Shown here: piece after piece, positions 1 to 9,254 of the stretch
How positions within the stretch are numbered: the first letter of the stretch is position 1
How the letters are laid out: each line of letters begins with the position of its first letter
Source: Alteromonas sp. IB21
GTDB lineage: Bacteria; Pseudomonadota; Gammaproteobacteria; Enterobacterales; Alteromonadaceae
Reading direction: 5' to 3'
Assembly (NCBI RefSeq): GCF_016405965.1
Contig: NZ_JAEFCD010000016.1
Coordinates: 39,679-103,678 of the forward strand
DNA: 64,000 nucleotides
The notes under the pieces: model-generated
What the model was told of the DNA's origin: nothing
The model's input: only the letters and a program-made list of their open reading frames with translations
The model's database searches: none
Program-made: the position numbers and the translations under genes

Positions 1-1367
1 CGAGAAAGCTACCAAACGGCATAACGCCAAAAACCATGCACAATGACGGCAATTATATTGTCTCAATGGGGAACGTTAGCCGCTGGTTAGCAGAACAAGC
101 TGAACAGTTAGGGGTTGAAGTATTTCCAGGGTTCGCTGCGTCTGAAGTTATCTATAATGAAGACGGCAGTGTTGGCGGTGTGCTTACCGGAGACATGGGT
201 GTTGGCGAAAATGGCGAACCTAAAGACGGCTATATGCCAGGCATGGAGTTACGTGCTAAATACACCGTGTTTGCTGAGGGCTGTCGCGGCCATTTAGGCA
301 AAGAGCTCATTTCTCACTTTAAGTTAGATCAAGATGCCTCTCCTCAACACTACGCCATTGGTTTTAAAGAAATCTGGGACATAGATCCATCCAAGCATCA
401 GCCAGGTTTGGTTGTTCACAGCGCGGGTTGGCCCCTTGATGATGCCACCGGCGGAAGCTATCTTTATCATGCTGAGGACAATCAGGTGTTCGTTGGCCTA
501 ATCGTCGATCTTAATTATGACAATCCCTATTTAAGCCCGTTTGATGAATTTCAGCGCCTCAAACATCACCCTGTTTTTAAACAGTACCTTGAAGGTGGTA
601 AGCGCGTTTCTTACGGCGCTCGTGCAATTGCAAAGGGTGGCTTTAATTCGCTGCCTAAAATGACCTTTCCTGGTGGCTTATTAGTTGGCTGTGAAGCAGG
701 TACCCTTAATTTTGCGAAGATAAAGGGTAATCACACTGCAATGAAGTCGGGCATGTTAGCCGCTGAAAGTATTTTTGATGCAATTGTAGAGAATTCTGAA
801 GCCCCCATAAAAGAGTTAACCAGCTTTACAGAGAAATTTAAATCATCGTGGCTTTATGATGAATTGTTCCGCTCTCGTAATTTTGGTCCAGCAATTCATA
901 AGCTTGGTAATTTTTGGGGCGGCGCATTCAATACCCTTGAGCAAAATTTCTTTAACGGCAATTTGTTTTTCACTATGAAAGATGAACACAAAGATTATGC
1001 TCAACTTAAAGAAGCAAAAGATGCGAGAGAGATTTCCTACCCGAAACCAGATGGCGTGTTGAGTTTTGATAAATTATCATCGGTATTTTTATCTAACACC
1101 AACCACGAAGAAGATCAGCCCTGTCACTTAAAACTGAAAGACCCTTCTATTCCTATTCAAATTAATTTACCTAAATTTGCTGAGCCTGCTCAGCGCTACT
1201 GTCCTGCTGGGGTGTATGAGGTAATTGAAGAAGAAGGACAACCTCGTTTTCAAATTAACGCACAGAACTGCGTTCACTGTAAAACCTGCGATATCAAGGA
1301 TCCCAGCCAAAATATTAAATGGGTTGTACCAGAGGGTGCAGGCGGCCCCAATTATCCAAATATGTAA
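1..1367 (+). CDS. Electron transfer flavoprotein-ubiquinone oxidoreductase (ETF-QO), 3' part
   Basis: ETF-QO takes electrons from reduced ETF, produced by acyl-CoA and amino-acid dehydrogenases, and passes them to ubiquinone at the inner membrane. The frame is open to the window edge and the residues before the first Met at base 36 (PNGITPKT) fit the family, so the gene starts upstream; about 455 of the usual ~550 residues are present. The C-terminus carries the ferredoxin-like [4Fe-4S] cysteines (CPAGVYEV, then CVHCKTCDIKDP) and ends in the family's GAGGPNYPNM-type tail. A terminator follows directly. The acyl-CoA dehydrogenase near 31 kb is a possible upstream electron source. Identification is secure; the 5' end is not visible. 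Confidence 0.95.
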   Translation, partial: RKLPNGITPKTMHNDGNYIVSMGNVSRWLAEQAEQLGVEVFPGFAASEVIYNEDGSVGGVLTGDMGVGENGEPKDGYMPGMELRAKYTVFAEGCRGHLGKELISHFKLDQDASPQHYAIGFKEIWDIDPSKHQPGLVVHSAGWPLDDATGGSYLYHAEDNQVFVGLIVDLNYDNPYLSPFDEFQRLKHHPVFKQYLEGGKRVSYGARAIAKGGFNSLPKMTFPGGLLVGCEAGTLNFAKIKGNHTAMKSGMLAAESIFDAIVENSEAPIKELTSFTEKFKSSWLYDELFRSRNFGPAIHKLGNFWGGAFNTLEQNFFNGNLFFTMKDEHKDYAQLKEAKDAREISYPKPDGVLSFDKLSSVFLSNTNHEEDQPCHLKLKDPSIPIQINLPKFAEPAQRYCPAGVYEVIEEEGQPRFQINAQNCVHCKTCDIKDPSQNIKWVVPEGAGGPNYPNM

Positions 1368-1428
1368 ATTCCCTCTACCTTTGCGAAACAATTTTTAATA
1401 GTTTCTGCAATTAAACGGATAATTTTTA

Positions 1429-1457
1429 AAAGCGAGCGTAGCTCGCTTTTTTTTTGT
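1429..1457 (+). terminator. Rho-independent terminator after ETF-QO
   Basis: AAGCGAGC, a GTA loop and GCTCGCTT form a perfect stem followed by a run of nine T residues. It lies 62 bases after the ETF-QO stop and separates that gene from hns. Confidence 0.9.
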
Positions 1458-1512
1458 GCTACTTTTAATTATTATCTAATTGAAATTTAGTACAACGTAT
1501 TAAGGTTAATTA

Positions 1513-1911
1513 ATGAGCGAATTTTTAGATATTTTAACCCATGGAAGACGTTTACAAGGTGCTGTTAAGGAATTAAGCATAGAAGAACTTGAACAAGTTC
1601 AAGAAAAACTTAGCGGCATAATAGAAAAAAGAAAAGAAAAAGCCCTTGAGCAAGAAAAACTAGAAAAAGAAAAGTTAGAAAAGCTAGCGTCAATTAAAAA
1701 GCAAATGGAAGAAGCTGGCTTAAATGTAGAAGATTTACAGGCGTTAAATTTCGACACAAATAAAAAAGCCGGAAAAAAGCGCCCAATCAAATATAAGCTG
1801 GTAGATGAAAAAGGCGAAGAGCATTTATGGACAGGCATAGGTCGTATGCCTCGCGTTTATAAAGATGCGCTCGACAGCGGCAAGTCACTTGACGATTACG
1901 CTATAAATTAA
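1513..1911 (+). CDS. hns: H-NS family nucleoid-associated DNA-binding protein
   Basis: 132 residues with the H-NS layout: a highly charged, Glu/Lys-rich N-terminal coiled-coil oligomerisation domain (about residues 1-75), a linker, and a C-terminal DNA-binding domain whose core reads WTGIGRMP and ends GKSLDDYAIN, matching the AT-hook-like H-NS signature (TGxGRxP). H-NS proteins silence AT-rich and foreign DNA and organise the nucleoid. The gene is monocistronic, bounded by terminators on both sides. This genome also contains foreign-looking DNA near 44-48 kb, a natural target class for such a protein, though no link can be shown here. Confidence 0.92.
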   Translation: MSEFLDILTHGRRLQGAVKELSIEELEQVQEKLSGIIEKRKEKALEQEKLEKEKLEKLASIKKQMEEAGLNVEDLQALNFDTNKKAGKKRPIKYKLVDEKGEEHLWTGIGRMPRVYKDALDSGKSLDDYAIN

Positions 1912-1935
1912 ATTATCTGCTTAACCATTATAATG

Positions 1936-1965
1936 GGGCCTGTTTTACAGGCCTTATTTTATTTT
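1936..1965 (+). terminator. Rho-independent terminator after hns
   Basis: GGCCTG-TTTTA-CAGGCC stem-loop followed by TTATTTTATTTT, 25 bases after the hns stop codon. Confidence 0.8.
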
Positions 1966-1993
1966 GACCACACGTCAGTTAGCGCATTTTTAA

Positions 1994-2794
1994 ATGGAAA
2001 ATAGGTATAAAGCTGTGGAGTTAAACTATAAACTTTCAAAAAGCCAAACATCTTCTCCGTGGTTAATATTAATTCACGGTCTTTTTGGCAATGCCGATAA
2101 TTTAGCGGGAATTAAACGCCATTTTGAATCAGATTTTAATGTCCTTAGCATTGATTTACCGGATCATGGTGAATCACCGTGGACTTCATTGTTTTCAATA
2201 GTCGATGCAGCTGAAGCGGTGTTCGAACTAATGCAATCGCTTGAAATAAGTCGCAGTGCGGTATTGGGCCATTCTTTAGGTGGCAAAGTTGCAATGAGAT
2301 TAGCCTTAAGTCACAGTGCTGTAATATCCCATTTAATTGTTGCCGACATTGCCCCGGTTAAATACGATCATAGTCATCAAGCGGTATTTGACGGCTTGAA
2401 TTCTGTTCCGTTAAACACCATCCAAAGTAGAAAGGACGCAGAAAAAGAAATGGCGGCGCATGTAAAAGAACCTGGCGTGCGCCAGTTTCTTTTGAAGAGC
2501 CTGTATCAGGATAATAGCGGCGCATGGAAATGGCGATTTAATGTAGAAGGTCTCATGGCAAGTTATTCCCATATTATTGACTGGGAACAAACTAATCAGA
2601 CGTTTGATGGCATAACATTATTTATTAAGGGAAGTGAGTCTGACTACATAACATCTGCTTACCGCGATGAGATAAGTCGTTATTTCCCTAATGCGAAAGC
2701 ACATATTATCGAGGGTACGGGCCATTGGTTGCATGCAGAAAAGCCTGCGGCATTTAATTCGATAGTTGAGAGAACGCTCAAGAAATCGTCCTAA
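1994..2794 (+). CDS. ybfF: YbfF-like alpha/beta-hydrolase esterase
   Basis: 266 residues of the alpha/beta-hydrolase fold. The oxyanion-hole strand LIHGLFGNADNL is near residues 26-37, the nucleophile elbow GHSLGG gives the catalytic Ser near residue 95, and a late GTGHWLHAEKP supplies the catalytic His. The pattern and the neighbourhood (fldA and fur follow) match E. coli YbfF, a short-chain acyl/palmitoyl-CoA esterase. The ATG at 1994 has no clear ribosome site; a GTG at 2015 (VELNYKLS) follows an AGG at nine bases and better fits the usual family length, so the start could be seven codons later. Natural substrate unknown. Confidence 0.85.
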   Translation: MENRYKAVELNYKLSKSQTSSPWLILIHGLFGNADNLAGIKRHFESDFNVLSIDLPDHGESPWTSLFSIVDAAEAVFELMQSLEISRSAVLGHSLGGKVAMRLALSHSAVISHLIVADIAPVKYDHSHQAVFDGLNSVPLNTIQSRKDAEKEMAAHVKEPGVRQFLLKSLYQDNSGAWKWRFNVEGLMASYSHIIDWEQTNQTFDGITLFIKGSESDYITSAYRDEISRYFPNAKAHIIEGTGHWLHAEKPAAFNSIVERTLKKSS

Positions 2795-2818
2795 AAATAA
2801 GGTTTCGTCATCATAAAA

Positions 2819-2837
2819 GATGAGAATGACTATTATT
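2819..2837 (+). promoter_or_regulatory. Possible Fur box upstream of DUF2788-fldA
   Basis: GATGAGAATGACTATTATT matches 12 of 19 positions of the classical Fur consensus by eye, about 80 bases before the DUF2788 start. Flavodoxin is commonly induced by iron limitation and fur lies 2.4 kb downstream, which makes regulation plausible. AT-rich DNA gives chance matches of this quality, so this is tentative. Confidence 0.3.
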
Positions 2838-2917
2838 ACATTTTTTTGAACGTTTTAGGCTCTTACAGGCGTATATACTGTGGTATCATTGCGCCAGAAT
2901 TTTGAAGTAACAACACT

Positions 2918-3136
2918 ATGCTTGCAGAAAATTACGAACTCATTGAGTCCATCATGTTGTATGGCGGCTTATTTATACTTTTCGTATTGATGGGTTTCGC
3001 TGTACACGATGTACTGCGTAAGAACGATGTACCGCTCATAGGGCGTGTCGTCACCTATGGTGTGCTAGGTTTAGGAGCCTTGGGGTTTCTTGCGAAAGGC
3101 ATTATTGAATGGTTTTGGTTAAGCACAGGCGTTTAA
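2918..3136 (+). CDS. DUF2788 small inner-membrane protein
   Basis: 72 residues with two predicted membrane helices (about residues 11-32 and 44-66) joined by a short charged loop containing KNDVP. It fits the DUF2788 family, found next to flavodoxin in Alteromonadales and related orders. Function is unknown. It sits 26 bases before fldA on the same strand, so the two are probably co-transcribed, which hints at a redox or iron connection by association only. Confidence 0.75.
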   Translation: MLAENYELIESIMLYGGLFILFVLMGFAVHDVLRKNDVPLIGRVVTYGVLGLGALGFLAKGIIEWFWLSTGV

Positions 3137-3162
3137 TTAGTAACGATTAATAGAGGTTAGAT

Positions 3163-3687
3163 ATGGCAAGCGTTGGCCTATTTTTCGGAAGTGACACGGG
3201 TAATACCGAACATGTTGCGAAAATGATCCAGAAGGAATTGGGTAAACAGCTAATTGATGTTAAAGACATTGCCAAGAGCAGTAAAGAAGACATCGCTGAT
3301 TTTGATTTGCTTATCTTTGGTATCCCTACGTGGTACTACGGTGAAGCGCAATGCGACTGGGATGACTTTTTCCCAGAGTTAGAGCAAATCGACTTTAATG
3401 ATAAGTTGGTTGCAATTTTTGGTTGTGGCGATCAAGAAGATTATGCTGAATACTTCTTAGATGCGATGGGTATGGTTAGAGACATCGTTGAAGCCAAAGG
3501 CGCGATTTTAGTTGGTCAATGGTCAACTGATGGCTATGACTTCGAAGCATCTAAAGGTATGGCTGACGACAATCATTTTGTTGGTCTAGGAATTGATGAA
3601 GACCGCCAACCTGAACTAACAGAGTCTCGCGTTAAAGCGTGGTGTAAGCAAATTCACGACGAATTATGCTTGGCAGAACTGGCCTAG
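3163..3687 (+). CDS. fldA: Flavodoxin FldA
   Basis: Long-chain flavodoxin of 174 residues, a small FMN electron carrier that replaces ferredoxin in reductive reactions such as radical-SAM enzyme activation. The FMN phosphate loop reads GSDTGNTEHVAK (about residues 9-20); the flavin-stacking loops around PTWYYGEAQCDWDDF and GCGDQEDYAEYF are as in the family. A ribosome site (GAGG) precedes the ATG. It follows the DUF2788 gene and ends at a terminator shared with the convergent chemoreceptor gene. Gene order ybfF-fldA-fur is partly conserved with Enterobacteria. Confidence 0.95.
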   Translation: MASVGLFFGSDTGNTEHVAKMIQKELGKQLIDVKDIAKSSKEDIADFDLLIFGIPTWYYGEAQCDWDDFFPELEQIDFNDKLVAIFGCGDQEDYAEYFLDAMGMVRDIVEAKGAILVGQWSTDGYDFEASKGMADDNHFVGLGIDEDRQPELTESRVKAWCKQIHDELCLAELA

Positions 3688-3725
3688 TTTGAACGCGATA
3701 CATTAGCGTGCACAAATAGGCATAC

Positions 3726-3757
3726 AAAAAACCGCTCAGACGAGCGGTTTTTTTATT
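3726..3757. terminator. Bidirectional terminator between fldA and the chemoreceptor gene
   Basis: AAAAACCGCTC-AGAC-GAGCGGTTTTTTT: a seven-pair GC-containing stem with A and T runs on the two sides, located between convergent genes and able to work in either direction. Confidence 0.9.
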
Positions 3758-3809
3758 TGATTTACATTCAAGCGAATTGCGTTGCGTACAAGACAGTACC
3801 TAATGAAAA

Positions 3810-5816
3810 TCACAAGTGGAAACGCTCTACTGCCTTTCTTAGGCTTTCAGTTTGTGCATCCAGCATCATCGTTGATTCATTAGACTGCCTAGTGCTCTGT
3901 GCACTCGAATCTGCCAAGGCCACAATTTTATTCAAACTCTCGGCAACATCACCAAGCAGTATGTCTTGTTGCTGAGTATCCGTGACAATATGTTCGTTGA
4001 TATCGCTTAAGCGTTCAATAATCTGGCGAATGCTTTCAACTTGTTGTGAAACTTGCTGCGTAATTTGCACCCCTTCTTGCGCTTGCTCACGCCCTGCATT
4101 AATCGCTTTAACGGCCTCAGCAGCATCTTTTTGCAAATTACCTATCATTTGCTCTATCTCTTCCGTTGAGTCGTGTGTGCGATTTGCCAACGTTCGTACT
4201 TCATCAGCAACCACAGCAAATCCCCTGCCCTGCTCACCGGCTCTGGCTGCTTCTATGGCAGCATTCAGCGCTAACAAGTTAGTTTGTTCAGCTATTGTCT
4301 TAATGACGTCTAAAATACTGCCAATACTGCGAGAGTTATCGTCTAGCCTGCTTATAATTTGTGAAGATGATTCAGCTTGTCTAGCTTGATTTCCTACTTG
4401 CTGACGGTTCTTATCGACTAAATGACCGATGTCTGTGCTCTGTTGGGTTATTTCTCTAAGCGCATCCATTGCATCGTGAATTTGAGCAAGGTTGCTGCGG
4501 CTCTTATCCTGGACATTTTTCGTGTTCGTTGAGGTAACAGTGACTTGCTCTCGCTGCTTATCCACCTCCGAAAGGCTTTTGTTACCTAGCTCAACGCTTT
4601 CTTTTGTAATTTCAATCAGCCGCTTTTCTTGTTCTAAAATATTACCCACCAGCTCTCTTAAACTGTCAGTTAAACTGTTCACCTTTGCTGATAGTGCTGA
4701 AAACTCATCGTTGCCTTCTTCAGATAGTTTCGTACTTAAATCGCCTTTACTCAGCAGGCTCAGCCCTTGGTTTATTCGACCTAAAGGCTTTGAAATACTA
4801 CGCGTCACAATTACCGCTAAGAATATCGCTGCGGTTAGCCCTAAGACTGCAACAATAATATTGCGAACTAAATTTTCCTGAACGGATTCGAGAATGGCGT
4901 TTTGTCCATCAAGCGACTGCGTCTGTACTGAATCGAACAAGGTATTAATATCGGTAAGTGCCGTCTGTAACGCCTCTTTTGCTTGCTTTTGCGCAACCGC
5001 AGCTTTTTCTACCTCTAACAGTTTCTGACGTTGAAGAGCAATCAGGCCATTTGCCCCGTTTACCGCCTCAATAAGCAGGTCATACTGCTCGTTAAACGCC
5101 TCTATTGTGCCACCGTCATCAACATCTGTTGCTAAGCGGTTAACGTAGTCCTTATCAACTTGCAAATTGCTCAATTGATAATTTAAATCTTCGATAATAT
5201 TGGCACTTTGTGCCGCATCGTTTGTTTCCGCCAATTCAACAAAAGAGTCGTTCATTGTGAGTAGCTTATTATCGATAGCCGTTCCAGCCCCAATAAGCGT
5301 TTCGATGCTAGGGTTATTACCTTCTAAATAAGAAAGATCAAGCATAAGAGCACTGGCTTCGTCGGCGGTCATCAGAACCTTCTCAAGCTGGGTGGCAAGT
5401 GCCTTTTCAATATTCATCCTCTCATTAATTGCCGCATACATGTTATTGCTGCTATCAACATAGGCCAAACTGACCTCAACGGCATTAGATGCAATTATAT
5501 TTTTAGGCATAAGAGAAGTTAAACGCGACAAGTCTTCCTCGAATGCTGACGAGAGTGAATCAAAAGTCGCTTTATTAGCATTTAACTCGGCGATGTCCAT
5601 AACGTGATAGCCATTGGCCGTAATCACCGATAACGAGAGAATCTCGGTTTTCACCTTTACCATACTGGTTTGCACCGGCATTTTCTGTTCTACAACATCT
5701 AACGCAGAGTCTTTTATACTACTGAGTCCAAAGTAGGAGAGCGTACTGGTAAGTAAAAGTAAGCAGCCGAATAGACCGAAGCCTAATGTAATTTTATTTA
5801 TAATTGTTAACTGCAT
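3810..5816 (-). CDS. Methyl-accepting chemotaxis protein
   Basis: 668 residues. A first membrane helix lies near residues 9-29, followed by a large periplasmic sensor region of mostly helical character (to about 315), a second membrane helix (about 317-338), a HAMP domain starting at SKPLGRINQ, and a cytoplasmic signalling domain with the conserved hairpin tip ([20 protein letters not shown] near 505-525). It signals to CheA/CheW to control flagellar rotation. The longest frame begins at 5828, but the ATG at 5816 has GGAAG seven bases upstream and is preferred. Ligand unknown; the sensor region shows no recognisable Cache or PAS motif. No CheR/CheB pentapeptide is visible at the C-terminus. 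Confidence 0.93.
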   Translation of the reverse strand: MQLTIINKITLGFGLFGCLLLLTSTLSYFGLSSIKDSALDVVEQKMPVQTSMVKVKTEILSLSVITANGYHVMDIAELNANKATFDSLSSAFEEDLSRLTSLMPKNIIASNAVEVSLAYVDSSNNMYAAINERMNIEKALATQLEKVLMTADEASALMLDLSYLEGNNPSIETLIGAGTAIDNKLLTMNDSFVELAETNDAAQSANIIEDLNYQLSNLQVDKDYVNRLATDVDDGGTIEAFNEQYDLLIEAVNGANGLIALQRQKLLEVEKAAVAQKQAKEALQTALTDINTLFDSVQTQSLDGQNAILESVQENLVRNIIVAVLGLTAAIFLAVIVTRSISKPLGRINQGLSLLSKGDLSTKLSEEGNDEFSALSAKVNSLTDSLRELVGNILEQEKRLIEITKESVELGNKSLSEVDKQREQVTVTSTNTKNVQDKSRSNLAQIHDAMDALREITQQSTDIGHLVDKNRQQVGNQARQAESSSQIISRLDDNSRSIGSILDVIKTIAEQTNLLALNAAIEAARAGEQGRGFAVVADEVRTLANRTHDSTEEIEQMIGNLQKDAAEAVKAINAGREQAQEGVQITQQVSQQVESIRQIIERLSDINEHIVTDTQQQDILLGDVAESLNKIVALADSSAQSTRQSNESTMMLDAQTESLRKAVERFHL

Positions 5817-6132
5817 GGGCACTTCCATTAAAACTGCATGCCAAAAATATATGGAGCATTATGATTCCCCATTAAGTTTAGTTTAACAGGATGTTAATGC
5901 AATACGTCAAAAGTTTTATTTATTTTAGTTATTTAGTAACATTATCTGAGACTTACACACTGGTCAGGCCTGCGCAATTCATTAAGCTAAGTACGCGCAG
6001 ACTGAGACAATAAAGAGGCAATGGGTAAATTTTCAGCGAGTAAATAAAGTTTCCACGGTTTTCCTTTTAAATTGTTTTAACTTACCTATAATAACCTCCA
6101 AATACTTATTCACTCGTTCTCAGTAGGTTGTA
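5817..6132. other. Divergent intergenic region between the chemoreceptor gene and fur
   Basis: 316 bases carrying the promoters of two divergent genes. A perfect TATAAT lies at 6087-6092, 40 bases before fur, but I see no convincing -35 element at the right distance, so it is only a candidate -10. I find no good Fur box for autoregulation. Confidence 0.35.
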
Positions 6133-6561
6133 ATGGATCAAAATAAAGAATTGAAAAAAGCAGGGCTTAAAGTCACTCTGCCTCGCCTTAAAATTTTACA
6201 AATTCTGCAAGAGCCAGAAAACCAACACATCAGTGCTGAAGACGTGTACAAAATACTCATTGAACAGGGTGAAGAAATTGGTTTAGCGACGGTATATCGC
6301 GTTTTAAACCAGTTTGACGACGCAGGTATTCTAAACCGCCATCACTTTGAAGGCGGGAAATCGGTATTCGAAATAAGTCATAAAGATCACCATGACCACT
6401 TGGTATGTCTCAAGTGTGGCAAAGTTATTGAGTTTGAAGACGAAATTATCGAAGAACGTCAAGAGATGATTGCTAAAAAGCATAAGATGAAGTTAACTCA
6501 TCACAGCCTATATCTATATGGCGAGTGTACCGAGGGTAACTGCGATAACGTACCAGAGTAA
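6133..6561 (+). CDS. fur: Ferric uptake regulator Fur
   Basis: 142-residue Fe(II)-dependent repressor of iron-uptake genes. The N-terminal winged helix (GLKVTLPRLKIL to GLATVYRVLNQFDDAGI) binds DNA; the dimerisation domain carries the metal-binding HKDHHDH segment and the zinc cysteines C92 and C95 in VCLKCGKVIEF, at the same positions as in E. coli Fur. The tail has a further Cys pair (ECTEGNC). An upstream chemoreceptor gene separates it from fldA, a local insertion relative to the enterobacterial fldA-fur order. A strong terminator follows. Confidence 0.97.
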   Translation: MDQNKELKKAGLKVTLPRLKILQILQEPENQHISAEDVYKILIEQGEEIGLATVYRVLNQFDDAGILNRHHFEGGKSVFEISHKDHHDHLVCLKCGKVIEFEDEIIEERQEMIAKKHKMKLTHHSLYLYGECTEGNCDNVPE

Positions 6562-6579
6562 GTTATATTTATTTGATAC

Positions 6580-6609
6580 TAAGAGGCCCGCTTTTTGCGG
6601 GCCTCTTTC
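6580..6609. terminator. Terminator between fur and the convergent pxp operon
   Basis: AAGAGGCCCGC-TTTTT-GCGGGCCTCTT: an 11-pair perfect stem followed by a short T-rich tail, placed 19 bases after the fur stop and 6 bases before the end of the convergent operon, so it can serve both. Confidence 0.9.
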
Positions 6610-6614
6610 GTTAA

Positions 6615-7481
6615 CTACGCTTTAAACTTGTAGGCGTGATAAGCCGCAATGGCCTTCTCCCACACATCCCCTACTTCACCATTTCCAATGACGTGCCCGT
6701 CTACCTCTACCACAGGTGCAACTTCTTTACTCGAAGAGGTAAGCCATACTTCATCCGCATTCAAAAGCTCTTCTTTACTAAACCAGGTTTCGGTGACTAC
6801 CAGCCCAGCTTGCTTAAACGCTTCAATGGCTATAGCGCGAGTAATGCCGGGTAGAAGCTCGTGATTTAACGGCGGCGTCGAAATAGCGCCGTCTTTTACC
6901 ATAAACACATTACATGAGCTTGCTTCGGTTATCATACCGTCGCCGTTGTACAAAATAGTTTCGTTAACGCCCGCGTCTACGCCAGCTTGATAATGCATTA
7001 CGTTACCTAATAATGACGTAGATTTTATATGGCATCGCTGCCATCTTTTATCCCGCTGGAGTGCCACTTTAAAAGGTTTGGCATCAGTCTTGGACGTAGG
7101 TTGAGGTGGTGCGATTTCAAAAGCAAAACCAAATACCGTTGGCGCTATATGCTTAGGATAAGCGTGGAAACGCTTAGTATCGGTACCTCGGCTTACGTGA
7201 AAGTAAACACCAATGTTTCCGCTTTCAAAAAATGTTGTATTCTTTGTCACCAAGTTCGACAGAATATCTTGCCATTGTTCTGCCGTATAGGGATTAGTGA
7301 TCTCTATAGCTTGTAGACCTTGGGCCATTCGCGTGGTGTGCCCCTTAAACCCAACAGGAATGCCAGCGTAGGTTGGTATGACTTCATAAATACCATCACC
7401 AAAAAGAAAGCCCCTATCCATCGGAGAAATTTTGGCCTCAGCAAGAGGCATATACTCACCATTTAAAAATGCAATTGTCAC
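6615..7481 (-). CDS. D-amino-acid aminotransferase (class IV PLP enzyme)
   Basis: 288 residues of the fold-type IV aminotransferases. The N-terminal MDRGFLFGDGIYEVIP is characteristic of D-alanine/branched-chain aminotransferases, the PLP lysine lies in the IKSTSLLGNVM segment, and EASSCNVFMV with LPGITRAIAIEAF forms the phosphate-binding part. The pattern is closer to D-alanine transaminase than to IlvE. Its ATG overlaps the stop of pxpC (ATGA), so it is the last gene of the 5-oxoproline operon. That context suggests handling of D-glutamate or D-amino acids released together with 5-oxoproline, which is inference; 4-amino-4-deoxychorismate lyase is a less likely alternative. Confidence 0.85.
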   Translation of the reverse strand: MTIAFLNGEYMPLAEAKISPMDRGFLFGDGIYEVIPTYAGIPVGFKGHTTRMAQGLQAIEITNPYTAEQWQDILSNLVTKNTTFFESGNIGVYFHVSRGTDTKRFHAYPKHIAPTVFGFAFEIAPPQPTSKTDAKPFKVALQRDKRWQRCHIKSTSLLGNVMHYQAGVDAGVNETILYNGDGMITEASSCNVFMVKDGAISTPPLNHELLPGITRAIAIEAFKQAGLVVTETWFSKEELLNADEVWLTSSSKEVAPVVEVDGHVIGNGEVGDVWEKAIAAYHAYKFKA

Positions 7482-8425
7482 ACTATTTCTCCTTGCAAAC
7501 GGCGGCGTCTACTTGTCGTTAGTAGCCAGTCGGCCCTTGCCTCTTCTTCATTTTGAAAAACAAAATTTACTTTTTCGCCAGGCACGGCTTGCGCCAAACG
7601 ACTAATATCACAGGGGCTCACGCAGCCTAATTTCGGATAGCCCCCTAAAGTTTGCCTATCGCGCATCATTACAATAGGCTGACCGTCGCCCGGAACTTGA
7701 ATAGCGCCAAGATGAATGGCCTCAGAACGCATACCTACCATATCGGAGGCAACTGACTCACCGGTAAACCTGAAGCCCATACGGTCGATTGATGATGAAA
7801 CCGTATAGGTGCTGGTTTCAAACGTGCGTATGGCAACATTACTAAAGCTTGAAAACTGATAACCTGGAACAACCCGGATAGATTCTAGAAAGCCATAGTC
7901 ATCTATGAACTGCTGCGCTAGCGTTCGCATTTTAACGTTGTCTTTCATTCTTGTGTTAGCTAAAACTTCTATGCAATCGCCATCTTTTAGCACGCGTCCC
8001 TTACCGTCTAATCCACCCAGTTGTTCGCGGACCACAGTACAGGCACTGCCCACTGCTTTTGGTACCTGCCAGTTCCCATAAACGGCCAGGTATGCTTTGC
8101 TACCTAAAAGCGCACTTTTGAAGGTTATTGTTGCACCAGCCGCTACTTTTTGGCTCTGATAAGTCGCTCTAGCGACCCCATCCACATCGAGCGAAGGCTC
8201 TCTTCCAGTAACCGCAATGATACAATCTTGATCAACGCGTATCTGCATCTCGCCAATCGCTTCAATGCAGGGCGTGCCGTCTAAATTTAAGGCAAGAAAA
8301 TTGGCCCAATCATAGGCGTTATTGTCCATGGGGCCTGACTGACAGAAACCATCCCTCTGTCTTCCTACTCTGCCCTTATCAATAATAAGGCTAAACAGTC
8401 CCTTGCGAAGTACTTCAATTCTCAT
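7478..8425 (-). CDS. pxpC: 5-oxoprolinase subunit PxpC
   Basis: 315 residues of the biotin-dependent-carboxyltransferase-like (AHS2/KipA) family. With PxpA and PxpB it forms the ATP-dependent bacterial 5-oxoprolinase that opens 5-oxo-L-proline to glutamate. Diagnostic segments are GRVGRQRDGFCQSGPMDN near the N-terminus, SSIDRMGFRFTGE in the middle and MMRDRQTLGGYPKLG near the C-terminus. It overlaps pxpB by four bases upstream and the aminotransferase by four bases downstream, so the three are translationally coupled. Older names are YbgK and KipA. Confidence 0.93.
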   Translation of the reverse strand: MRIEVLRKGLFSLIIDKGRVGRQRDGFCQSGPMDNNAYDWANFLALNLDGTPCIEAIGEMQIRVDQDCIIAVTGREPSLDVDGVARATYQSQKVAAGATITFKSALLGSKAYLAVYGNWQVPKAVGSACTVVREQLGGLDGKGRVLKDGDCIEVLANTRMKDNVKMRTLAQQFIDDYGFLESIRVVPGYQFSSFSNVAIRTFETSTYTVSSSIDRMGFRFTGESVASDMVGMRSEAIHLGAIQVPGDGQPIVMMRDRQTLGGYPKLGCVSPCDISRLAQAVPGEKVNFVFQNEEEARADWLLTTSRRRRLQGEIV

Positions 8426-9198
8426 CGTTCAACCTGCAACCCTGCTTTGTATTCTTGCTCTGTAATCGAGACAAACTTAACGACATCGCCTGCTTTCAAT
8501 CGAGACTCACTGTGCTGGTCACTATGCAGCAGCATGTCATACGCAGTCAGCCCTAATAAATTCCATCCTCCGGGTGACTCGCTCGGGTAAACCGCCGTTT
8601 GCCTATCCGCTATTGCGACGGCTCCTTTCGGAACCCGCTTGCGGGGTGTACCTAAGCGCGCACATTTCAGCGCCTCTGGTATATCGCCCATGTAGGCAAA
8701 CCCCGGTGAAAAACCCACTGCGTACACTTTATAAATTGCACTTGTGTGCAGCTTGATAATCTCTTCAATAGACAGCGACGTTTTCTTGCTGACTAGGCTT
8801 AAGTCGCTCGCACTTGGCGCGCCATACCACACAGGAATTTCAACCAGCGCGTTGTTACCGCGTTGTTCTTTTCCGGCGCGTGGCGTATTTATGTCATCAC
8901 CTAAGCCTTTTAACGCTCGGTACACACCGTGACTGTCAATTAATGCCATGTCAAAAATGATAAGCAGGCTGTCGTAAGACGGCACGCATTCGCGTAACCA
9001 CCTCCATCGGGTACTTGTATCACCATCTGGCTTTTTACCAACACCATTATGAGTGATAGGCCCCTTTTTCGCGTCGATAGCCGCAAGCATTCGGTGACAC
9101 GCGTTATTTGCTTCATCCAAGTTCGCGCCGTCAAAATACACTATTATGGCGTCAGCACCTGCTGTCACAATTCGCTTAATACACCCGAAAGCTTGCAT
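8422..9198 (-). CDS. pxpB: 5-oxoprolinase subunit PxpB
   Basis: 258 residues of the AHS1/KipI carboxyltransferase-like family. The conserved YAVGFSPGFAYMGDIPE, RLGTPRKRVPKGAVAIAD and YPSESPGGWNLLG segments occupy the second half, as in YbgJ. An AAGGA ribosome site precedes the ATG by six bases. It overlaps pxpC by four bases and lies 56 bases after pxpA. The first part (about residues 10-120) fits the domain C fold usual for the family. The KipI name refers to a Bacillus kinase inhibitor; the adjacent pxpA and pxpC favour the oxoprolinase role. Confidence 0.92.
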   Translation of the reverse strand: MQAFGCIKRIVTAGADAIIVYFDGANLDEANNACHRMLAAIDAKKGPITHNGVGKKPDGDTSTRWRWLRECVPSYDSLLIIFDMALIDSHGVYRALKGLGDDINTPRAGKEQRGNNALVEIPVWYGAPSASDLSLVSKKTSLSIEEIIKLHTSAIYKVYAVGFSPGFAYMGDIPEALKCARLGTPRKRVPKGAVAIADRQTAVYPSESPGGWNLLGLTAYDMLLHSDQHSESRLKAGDVVKFVSITEQEYKAGLQVER

Positions 9199-9254
9199 CT
9201 GCTGTCCTTGATACCGTTATTATTCTTAGTAAATGTGTCTTTTATGAGGCGAGT

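Noticed and set aside
2846..2879. TTGAAC and TATACT as a promoter for DUF2788-fldA
   Set aside because: The spacing of 22 bases is too long for a sigma-70 promoter.
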